NCBI GenBank assembly: GCA_948099385.1
Contig: CANUEZ040000156.1
Span: 5,229,501 to 5,293,500, forward strand
Source: Fasciola hepatica
Lineage: Eukaryota > Platyhelminthes > Trematoda > Plagiorchiida > Fasciolidae
Length of the DNA: 64,000 nucleotides
Direction: 5' to 3'
The notes under the pieces were generated by a model. That model saw only the letters and a program-made list of their open reading frames with translations. It was not told the DNA's origin and made no database searches. The position numbers and the translations under genes were made by a program. Position 1 is the first letter of the stretch; every line of letters starts with the position of its first letter. Shown piece by piece: positions 1 through 7,924 of this stretch.

Positions 1-1539
1 TGTTTAACAAACAAAATCATGCTGTTCCCTAACTGTACCGTTTTTCTCAAGCACCATCTTTGCCATATTCCAGGTTTGTACTACCGCTCCGTTTCGAATA
101 AGAATACAGGAATACAAGCAAATTACCATTAGATGTACAACAGTTCAAACTGGCCTTACTCCAGAGAAAATAGGCTAATAGGCAAGCAGTCCTTGAGGCA
201 GCTCCAACTATTGCTCGTGCACTGTCCTATAATAAAACAAGAAAGCATAGTCCGCTGGAACACATACTTCGTACTTAAGAGGATCCACAACTACCGAACG
301 TTCCTGCGACCTAAATTAGACCCACAAAATTGGGTGATAGTTTTTAGCATTCGTAGTCATCTAACGTTAAATTTTCTTCCTGACTAATGTGGACTCTGGA
401 ACCTACTAAACAAAGCATCAGTTAATTCTGAGAAAACGTATTCAGTTAGTGTTGACTAGGCTCATAATGAACTGATAACCACCCTAAAACGAGAATAGGA
501 GAATACTGATCAAGTGATTAACACAAGTCTTGTAACACGTATGCTAAAAAGATGCATCTAGGTCCTCAAGCAGAATGGTGGTTACACACCACGTTATCTA
601 GTAACTATTGAAGGCCAGCTGAGGAGAGTCCTGAACGTCTGACAACCTTTTTATCATATGTCTTGACTTAGTACCTCGAAGTATATTATTTTGTTGTGAT
701 ATATTATGTTCTGTATCTAAGTGGATGTTCGATTGTTCTGGCTGGTTTCGTTAAGAAATACAGAATTGAAAGTAAGCCGGAAAATAAAGAGGTCCTATAC
801 TTTGGTCGTGCAGAGCATGGAGGAATGCGGGTATATATTCAGTGCGAAGGATGGATTTATACTGAAAAATATTCCAGCGCACGCGGAGACGGCAAGCAAT
901 TCAGCTAACCGGTCTCAGCCGGGCCAGAGTAAATTCTGTCTGTTTCAAATCCCAACTACAACGAAGATAAAATTTCAACTGGCGAAAGCTCATATCGAAG
1001 CATTACCTGTTGATTGGTTTTCCCTGTTGTATTCCACCATTATCTGGGGAAACCGAGTCTACTTTGTCCATGGATTCACTTGTGAGGCAAAAAGGCTAAA
1101 TGCGGACATGCGTGTTCGTAAATCTGTTGTTTTCATTCACTTCCTTTTGTTATGCCATAACGGTAGACTATTTTGGGGAGGAGAGTGGAGGACCAAATGA
1201 GACTGCCACCTCGGGAAAGTGATCAGCAGCGATAGCAGGTTCCGAACGGCGAGGATGGACCATTTAAAACCCACCAGGACGATCTTTTAACAATCGCGGA
1301 TCTAGTGTCGTTAGGCGGAACTAGCTTGTCAATCCAAACGATCGATTTGCGTGTCTGAGTAATGGTCACGTTTGGGTAGGCTGGGTTAGTGCCGAAGAAG
1401 TTTGCACAAAACTGCTACGTGCGAACGTTCCAAGGGTGAGAAATCGCTTTTGCGATATTCTCTGTTATATTGTCGTAATTCTGTAACTTCAGACTTTTTT
1501 CACAGATGCATCCCGTTATGTACAGTTGCATTATACTAA
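1..1539. other. Left flank, no recognised gene
   Basis: No recognisable gene or element was found. The longest open frame, 721-1200 plus (159 codons), has no domain, signal peptide or repeat that I recognise and no convincing splice context. It is most likely chance. A short motif at 916-950 recurs elsewhere in the window (see findings). Confidence 0.4.
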
Positions 1540-1831
1540 TGTTGTGTTTGTATATACTACTTATTAAGTAGTTGATTGCTGAAGACAGAACTATAGACAA
1601 TTGTGGATTAACGAACACAGCTAAGTTCAGCAATCCAGGCGCAATAAGGTAAGCGACAATCTGCAAACCACCTGACCGCTCCTTCGTTGGACGATGACTG
1701 TTTTCAAGTGAACAGGACAGCCATTTGGCAAATGAGGATGTTTGTAACGTTTGTGTTGTTTTGTCAATGTCCGAACACGTTGATGGCAATAAACAGCCTA
1801 TTCACCCAGGCACGCCTTGTGGATTATAACA
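1540..1831 (+). repeat. 5' LTR (LTR1)
   Basis: 292 bp LTR. A 7 bp inverted repeat with a 3 nt loop (1556-1572) lies near the start and an AATAAA polyadenylation signal lies at 1788-1793. It differs from the other two LTRs by TT instead of AG at 1547-1548. It is followed by TT and the primer binding site. Confidence 0.9.
1788..1793 (+). promoter_or_regulatory. LTR polyadenylation signal AATAAA
   Basis: Canonical AATAAA 38 bp before the LTR end. It is repeated at the same place in the other two LTRs (3685-3690 and 5582-5587), as expected for the R-region polyadenylation signal of an LTR element. Confidence 0.6.
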
Positions 1832-1833
1832 TT

Positions 1834-1851
1834 TGGTGCCGTGACCGGGAT
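1834..1851 (+). promoter_or_regulatory. Primer binding site, tRNA-His type
   Basis: TGGTGCCGTGAC starts 2 nt after LTR1 and is the exact complement of the last 12 nt (CCA included) of a typical animal tRNA-His, GTCACGGCACCA. The next 6 nt depend on the host tRNA-His T-arm, which cannot be checked here. The site overlaps the first codon of the gag-like ORF at 1850. Confidence 0.65.
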
Positions 1852-3472
1852 GGATCTACCATGGCCGGAGCCGTTTGAGGATGGCGACACACGGATCTTT
1901 CTGGAGGATTTCGAGGATCTGGCGGAACTCTCGGAGATCCAGTCGGACCGGGGTGAGTTGACGGCCCTTCGAGCGCTTCTCAAGGGCAGGCCGCGGGCGG
2001 TGCTGGATGCGGCGCGAAGGGTCCCGAAGGAGCTGAAGTGGGCCGCCGCAAAGGACGCCCTGATTGCAGGACTAGACACCCCGGCCGACCGTCAAGACGC
2101 TATGCGCCGGTTCAAGGCTGCCCAGCTGGGGGTTGGTACGGACCCGCTGGTGCACGCGGTCGCGCTCCGCTCACTCCTGGAACGTGCGTTGCCGACGCTG
2201 GATGAGGCGTCACGGGCAGACCTGTTGGCAGACCGATTCGTGGATAGTCTGCCGGAGCCCCTGCGTGGGATGGTACGCGTCGCCCGTGTCGGCCGTTCCT
2301 TGAATCTGGTCCAGCTCGCGGATGTGGCTCGAGAACTGGCCATGCTTGACGTGCCTGTGGTCAATACGGCCCATGTCGGAGATTCATGGAGGAACAGGGA
2401 CCGTGTGGAGAAGGCGTACGGTCCAGAAATTTTGAACACGGAGGACAGAACAGTGAAAGCCAGACAGTTGGAAGAAGCCGGGTGTTTCTGCTGTGGAAAT
2501 GTGGAACCTGTTTTGGACGAATATCCTGAATATCAGCAGAACATCGAAAAGGTTGCACCAGAAGTATCACTGCTCGAGAATTCAACCATTACCGATGAGC
2601 TGGCGAACTGTGAAAAATCGAACCAAATCCGTGAAAATGCGGAAGATTGCTACCCAGGTTGCCTTGAACATGAACATTGTGCCGAGGAAACCGAAGACTT
2701 GTCGTCTAATATCACAGTCACTGAAGCTGCAAGATATGAGGAAACTCAGACTGAAGTCGAAATTCGAGACCAAAATGAGCTTAGCCCGAAGGACATTGAA
2801 GGAAGTATACCGGATACATTCATGCTGGAGACTTCAATCACTTCTGACGAGGTGGAAGATGTCGGGCTACTGAACCATATCCCTGAAAATGTGGAAAACT
2901 GTAACCGGGATTGCTCTGAAAGTCAACCGGATGATGGTGGAAGCGAAGACATGTCATTTGCTGCAGTTGCCATTGCATTGAGAGACTACGGGTCATGTCG
3001 TGCGCAGTGTGAAACTAAGGCGCCTTGCAAAGTTGAAACAGAAGAAGTTTACCCCCTACCTGAGCAAGTGCCGGGCGATGAAGTCCAACCTTATGCATCC
3101 CGGAAGGAGACTGCTGGAAGTCATATCCAGGATGATAGTGGAATGACACAACGCATGGTGCTCAGTAACTTTGAAGTGGTCAGGCACGATGTCGTGGTGA
3201 CGTGCGATAAAAGTCAAGTGTTGTGTTCAGTATTCACTCTTCACTGTTGCCATCTAGAAACAAGGCTGGTGTCGGTGTGTATCACGGACCGGAAAAAGCA
3301 TACCACCGGAGGAACTGTGGGACGGATGACAACACCACCACGAACCGGGGTTGGAGGTATGAACCTCGGAATAGAGAAAGACTTGAAGACAGTCTGCAGG
3401 ATTTGGATCGTCCTTTTTTTTGTCAGGGGGGAGGAGTGTTGTGAGTGTATATACTACTTATTAAGTAGTTGA
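1850..3472 (+). CDS. gag: Gag-like protein of LTR element, first unit
   Basis: 540 codons from the ATG that immediately follows the primer binding site. An in-frame ATG at 1817 lies inside the LTR and is less likely. Residues about 1-190 are compact, helix-prone and rich in Leu, Ala and Arg, like the capsid region of Ty3/Gypsy Gag. This is family resemblance, not a verified domain hit. At residues 212-215 there is a CFCC cluster that looks like the first half of a CCHC zinc knuckle, but the His and final Cys are missing. Residues about 220-400 are strongly acidic and low in hydrophobics. The frame runs 36 nt into the following LTR before its stop. No protease or polymerase follows, so the gene can at most supply structural protein. 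Base composition shifts from GC-rich to AT-rich along the gene. Confidence 0.75.
   Translation: MDLPWPEPFEDGDTRIFLEDFEDLAELSEIQSDRGELTALRALLKGRPRAVLDAARRVPKELKWAAAKDALIAGLDTPADRQDAMRRFKAAQLGVGTDPLVHAVALRSLLERALPTLDEASRADLLADRFVDSLPEPLRGMVRVARVGRSLNLVQLADVARELAMLDVPVVNTAHVGDSWRNRDRVEKAYGPEILNTEDRTVKARQLEEAGCFCCGNVEPVLDEYPEYQQNIEKVAPEVSLLENSTITDELANCEKSNQIRENAEDCYPGCLEHEHCAEETEDLSSNITVTEAARYEETQTEVEIRDQNELSPKDIEGSIPDTFMLETSITSDEVEDVGLLNHIPENVENCNRDCSESQPDDGGSEDMSFAAVAIALRDYGSCRAQCETKAPCKVETEEVYPLPEQVPGDEVQPYASRKETAGSHIQDDSGMTQRMVLSNFEVVRHDVVVTCDKSQVLCSVFTLHCCHLETRLVSVCITDRKKHTTGGTVGRMTTPPRTGVGGMNLGIEKDLKTVCRIWIVLFFVRGEECCECIYYLLSS
3425..3436 (+). promoter_or_regulatory. Polypurine tract before LTR2
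   Basis: Twelve purines (AGGGGGGAGGAG) end exactly at the TG of LTR2, preceded by a T-rich run. This is the expected plus-strand priming site, and it fixes the LTR boundary. The same tract precedes LTR3. Confidence 0.8.
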
Positions 3473-3728
3473 TTGCTGAAGACAGAACTATAGACAATTG
3501 TGGATTAACGAACACAGCTAAGTTCAGCAATCCAGGCGCAATAAGGTAAGCGACAATCTGCAAACCACCTGACCGCTCCTTCGTTGGACGATGACTGTTT
3601 TCAAGTGAACAGGACAGCCATTTGGCAAATGAGGATGTTTGTAACGTTTGTGTTGTTTTGTCAATGTCCGAACACGTTGATGGCAATAAACAGCCTATTC
3701 ACCCAGGCACGCCTTGTGGATTATAACA
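3437..3728 (+). repeat. Middle LTR (LTR2)
   Basis: 292 bp, shared by the two bodies. It carries AG at 3444-3445 like LTR3 and G at 3716 like LTR1. It is therefore a hybrid of the two outer LTRs, as expected for the product of LTR-LTR unequal crossing-over. Confidence 0.9.
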
Positions 3729-3730
3729 TT

Positions 3731-3748
3731 TGGTGCCGTGACCGGGAT
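3731..3748 (+). promoter_or_regulatory. Second primer binding site
   Basis: Exact copy of the first site, 1897 bp downstream, placed 2 nt after LTR2. Confidence 0.65.
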
Positions 3749-5369
3749 GGATCTACCATGGCCGGAGCCGTTTGAGGATGGCGACACACGGATCTTTCTG
3801 GAGGATTTCGAGGATCTGGCGGAACTCTCGGAGATCCAGTCGGACCGGGGTGAGTTGACGGCCCTTCGAGCGCTTCTCAAGGGCAGGCCGCGGGCGGTGC
3901 TGGATGCGGCGCGAAGGGTCCCGAAGGAGCTGAAGTGGGCCGCCGCAAAGGACGCCCTGATTGCAGGACTAGACACCCCGGCCGACCGTCAAGACGCTAT
4001 GCGCCGGTTCAAGGCTGCCCAGCTGGGGGTTGGTACGGACCCGCTGGTGCACGCGGTCGCGCTCCGCTCACTCCTGGAACGTGCGTTGCCGACGCTGGAT
4101 GAGGCGTCACGGGCAGACCTGTTGGCAGACCGATTCGTGGATAGTCTGCCGGAGCCCCTGCGTGGGATGGTACGCGTCGCCCGTGTCGGCCGTTCCTTGA
4201 ATCTGGTCCAGCTCGCGGATGTGGCTCGAGAACTGGCCATGCTTGACGTGCCTGTGGTCAATACGGCCCATGTCGGAGATTCATGGAGGAACAGGGACCG
4301 TGTGGAGAAGGCGTACGGTCCAGAAATTTTGAACACGGAGGACAGAACAGTGAAAGCCAGACAGTTGGAAGAAGCCGGGTGTTTCTGCTGTGGAAATGTG
4401 GAACCTGTTTTGGACGAATATCCTGAATATCAGCAGAACATCGAAAAGGTTGCACCAGAAGTATCACTGCTCGAGAATTCAACCATTACCGATGAGCTGG
4501 CGAACTGTGAAAAATCGAACCAAATCCGTGAAAATGCGGAAGATTGCTACCCAGGTTGCCTTGAACATGAACATTGTGCCGAGGAAACCGAAGACTTGTC
4601 GTCTAATATCACAGTCACTGAAGCTGCAAGATATGAGGAAACTCAGACTGAAGTCGAAATTCGAGACCAAAATGAGCTTAGCCCGAAGGACATTGAAGGA
4701 AGTATACCGGATACATTCATGCTGGAGACTTCAATCACTTCTGACGAGGTGGAAGATGTCGGGCTACTGAACCATATCCCTGAAAATGTGGAAAACTGTA
4801 ACCGGGATTGCTCTGAAAGTCAACCGGATGATGGTGGAAGCGAAGACATGTCATTTGCTGCAGTTGCCATTGCATTGAGAGACTACGGGTCATGTCGTGC
4901 GCAGTGTGAAACTAAGGCGCCTTGCAAAGTTGAAACAGAAGAAGTTTACCCCCTACCTGAGCAAGTGCCGGGCGATGAAGTCCAACCTTATGCATCCCGG
5001 AAGGAGACTGCTGGAAGTCATATCCAGGATGATAGTGGAATGACACAACGCATGGTGCTCAGTAACTTTGAAGTGGTCAGGCACGATGTCGTGGTGACGT
5101 GCGATAAAAGTCAAGTGTTGTGTTCAGTATTCACTCTTCACTGTTGCCATCTAGAAACAAGGCTGGTGTCGGTGTGTATCACGGACCGGAAAAAGCATAC
5201 CACCGGAGGAACTGTGGGACGGATGACAACACCACCACGAACCGGGGTTGGAGGTATGAACCTCGGAATAGAGAAAGACTTGAAGACAGTCTGCAGGATT
5301 TGGATCGTCCTTTTTTTTGTCAGGGGGGAGGAGTGTTGTGAGTGTATATACTACTTATTAAGTAGTTGA
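3747..5369 (+). CDS. gag: Gag-like protein of LTR element, second unit
   Basis: Exact 540-codon copy of the first unit's gag-like ORF with the same start context, the same truncated CFCC cluster and the same read-through into the next LTR. There is no visible difference between the copies, so the duplication is very recent, is held identical by conversion, or reflects an assembly loop. Confidence 0.75.
   Translation: MDLPWPEPFEDGDTRIFLEDFEDLAELSEIQSDRGELTALRALLKGRPRAVLDAARRVPKELKWAAAKDALIAGLDTPADRQDAMRRFKAAQLGVGTDPLVHAVALRSLLERALPTLDEASRADLLADRFVDSLPEPLRGMVRVARVGRSLNLVQLADVARELAMLDVPVVNTAHVGDSWRNRDRVEKAYGPEILNTEDRTVKARQLEEAGCFCCGNVEPVLDEYPEYQQNIEKVAPEVSLLENSTITDELANCEKSNQIRENAEDCYPGCLEHEHCAEETEDLSSNITVTEAARYEETQTEVEIRDQNELSPKDIEGSIPDTFMLETSITSDEVEDVGLLNHIPENVENCNRDCSESQPDDGGSEDMSFAAVAIALRDYGSCRAQCETKAPCKVETEEVYPLPEQVPGDEVQPYASRKETAGSHIQDDSGMTQRMVLSNFEVVRHDVVVTCDKSQVLCSVFTLHCCHLETRLVSVCITDRKKHTTGGTVGRMTTPPRTGVGGMNLGIEKDLKTVCRIWIVLFFVRGEECCECIYYLLSS
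5322..5333 (+). promoter_or_regulatory. Polypurine tract before LTR3
   Basis: Same 12 nt purine run as before LTR2, ending at the TG of LTR3. Confidence 0.8.
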
Positions 5370-5625
5370 TTGCTGAAGACAGAACTATAGACAATTGTGG
5401 ATTAACGAACACAGCTAAGTTCAGCAATCCAGGCGCAATAAGGTAAGCGACAATCTGCAAACCACCTGACCGCTCCTTCGTTGGACGATGACTGTTTTCA
5501 AGTGAACAGGACAGCCATTTGGCAAATGAGGATGTTTGTAACGTTTGTGTTGTTTTGTCAATGTCCGAACACGTTGATGGCAATAAACAGCCTATTCACC
5601 CAGGCACGCCTTCTGGATTATAACA
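5334..5625 (+). repeat. 3' LTR (LTR3)
   Basis: 292 bp. It differs from LTR1 and LTR2 by C for G at 5613. It ends TAACA and is followed by CTAGG, with no primer binding site, so it is the true 3' boundary. Confidence 0.9.
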
Positions 5626-7684
5626 CTAGGAAGTGGCTTCCGCTGCAGGGAGGGCAATCTGATTTTCTCTGATATTATTCATCTATGTATCGAACAGTCC
5701 TACATCAGCAATGCACAAACATAATTTGTGAAATAATTTGTGGTTGATAAACCGAGAGATGGGTCCAGTAAAATGTAGAATGGCTTCCAAAGTTTAAACA
5801 AGTAGGAATCAGCAAAATAGATGTGCATAATTTTGCCTTAAAAATCGCAAGCATAATTACTAGGTGGGCCAGAAGACGCCAACTAACGTTCCCGCTTGTG
5901 TCTTTTCCACAAACCAAAACTTCGAGCATCAGTTAAAGGAGTCTCGTTGATGACAGAGACTTGGTATCCATATCTATAATTTATTCTTGGTACATTTCAT
6001 ACTTCCAAGCTCAGTGTTCGGTTTCGTTTGTCCTTATCCACATTTTCGAAACAGGGAGACAAGGGAAATCTAACTATTTCGGTATTCCATGTTAGTTTGA
6101 CTAACCGCACGGTGGACTCATAGTGGCATGTGGATAAATCTTACCTTTTCAATGCAGTCTGAATCATACATACTAAGTTTTGTTGCCTTACGAGACAAAG
6201 ACCTCCACTTTTTAGCGGATGATTCCAATAGCGCTAGAACACATCCAATAAGATCTCTTGGTTAGATTGTTATTGCAGACTCTCTCTCTCTCTCAACAGA
6301 TCTGATTTTCTCAGATCGATTGCTCAACAGCCATCCAAATCATGACTCATTGTCACACAAAGCGGTGGTTTTCCCCAGCAGTAAGTGTGCCTTGTTAGCC
6401 AGATCAAATATCTACTGACAGCCTGCCTACTTAATTTAGGTGCAGGTAAAACCGGGCAAGTTTTGCCTTCGTAAACATTCATTGAAGAATATTCCCCGGT
6501 TTGATAAATTCCGCAGAATTGCCCTCCATGGTTCTGTTCCATTTATTCATCTTACTGTAGCTGTGTTTCCTCTTTATCACCACAATTTTCGTATTCTTCG
6601 ATGTCTGTCAGCCTGTTGGAAATATTCATTTTCGTGCGCAAAGGTAGATTAGGCTCCTCTATCTGAAGTCTTTGCATGAACTGAAGGAATGTACCTACTA
6701 GTCTAGTTATATTGCGGGCGACAAACGCCATCCAGATTTGATAAAATAGGAGGCTGAATACCTGGTGCTTTATGTGCGAGCCAACTCCTGAGGATCATAA
6801 TTGATAACACCGTGTGAAAGGGCTTCAAACGTTTTTATGGACAGAGAATGCTACATGCAAGCCCTTATGTTGAAGTTGAAGTACTCAGCGGCACTTTCAT
6901 TCATTCACTCATCAACTGATACCTCAGTTTCCTGCTTGTTTACCGAAAATATTGCACTTGAGTCACTTCCTAATAGAAATATACTTAAAATCTTGTGCCA
7001 AGCAAAAGTATCCTCTGCCTCGAGTCCGGATAGTCTTTCTCCTGAACCTTTCAATTATGGAACAAGTTCTTTGGCCAAAGTGTGGACGTTTATTGCCAAC
7101 CAATCTCCGAATTACCGTGCGATCCCCGACTGATGAAGGTCTGTTGCTGGTATTCCCATCGACTTATCTCCCTGCTACTCTCACCCGAGAATAACTTTCC
7201 TAGTTTCGGAGTAAATGTCACGTATTAAATTAATGAGAATTCTCCTGTTCCGCAGTTCACTCGCACGTTGACGAACAAAGACAGAGAGAGTGGGAAAGAT
7301 CAATGACTTAACTATTCACTAATCTTGGCTCATACACTGAAGGTTTTTGTTCCATTGTTGTATATTCTTTTCAACCAGTGTTCGAATGAGTTGTGAAGAA
7401 ATGATATCACGAGAGCAGGATACAGATACATGTACAGATAACAAAATGAACTGAAAGTTCAGTCGAAATATTGTGACATTTTTCAACTGGGCCATCAAAA
7501 GCAATGCACATTCATTAGTTATGTTCAGATGCAAAGCTGATCGTAGGACCACATTCGAAGTAGTGAAACAAAGATCAACTCTTAGGAATAATGGAAAATT
7601 GGTCTCAGTGTAATCCTTCACGTTACGTAAACCAAACATAATTTGGCAATTCAAAGTGAATGAGGTTTACATAATTCTGATAGA
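5626..7684. other. Spacer downstream of dehydrogenase gene
   Basis: No gene recognised. It contains a short CT run near 6281-6294 and one copy of a recurring short motif near 6443-6475. The last part is presumably the 3' UTR of the minus-strand dehydrogenase gene. Confidence 0.4.
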
Positions 7685-7924
7685 TCAAAATAGCCGTGGA
7701 ATGTTCGTGGGGTAATTACTTGTAAGTCCTACAAGTTCATAAGATTTCTCCCACAGCCATTGCCTTTCTGTTTCATTGTTTACTAGTTTATTCGGTGTCT
7801 TCAACGTGCAATTGGAATAGTATCCACCAGACGTTAAGTTATCGGCCAAGGCTGTGTACAATGTGGTCTGGGCGCCGACCCAAGCTTTGACAAAAAGTGG
7901 TCTGAACACCGTATGAAATACGCG
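7685..7924 (-). other. Dehydrogenase exon 4 (C-terminal)
   Basis: 240 nt including the stop, acceptor CTACAG, phase 0. It encodes the typical RDH C-terminal helix (GAQTTLYTAL) and tail. Confidence 0.88.

Larger units (their letters stand above)
1540..5625 (+). mobile_element. Tandem gag-only LTR retrotransposon (LTR-body-LTR-body-LTR)
   Basis: Three 292 bp LTRs lie at an exact period of 1897 bp, and the two internal bodies appear identical. The LTRs begin TGTTG and end TAACA, giving the usual TG...CA ends. A primer binding site follows LTR1 and LTR2 after a 2 nt gap, and a polypurine tract abuts LTR2 and LTR3. Each body encodes one gag-like ORF. Protease, reverse transcriptase, RNase H and integrase are absent, so one monomer (LTR-body-LTR) is only 2189 bp and must depend on another element for mobility. 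Flanking bases (CTAA left, CTAG right) are at best an imperfect 4 bp target duplication. The early body is much richer in GC than the surrounding DNA. A Ty3/Gypsy-type affiliation is inference from the gag-like region only. Confidence 0.9.

Noticed and set aside
1535..1539. Target-site duplication of the LTR element
   Set aside because: ACTAA on the left and CTAGG on the right do not match; only an imperfect 4 bp CTAA/CTAG could be argued.
1415..2585. Minus-strand ORFs in the LTR element (for example 1415-1789, 2092-2439)
   Set aside because: They are antisense or alternate-frame shadows of LTR and gag sequence and repeat exactly 1897 bp later for that reason only.
3223..3444. Alternate-frame ORF at the end of the gag-like body as a pol remnant
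   Set aside because: It ends at the polypurine tract as a pol C-terminus would, but it has no recognisable polymerase or integrase motif and fully overlaps the longer gag-like frame.
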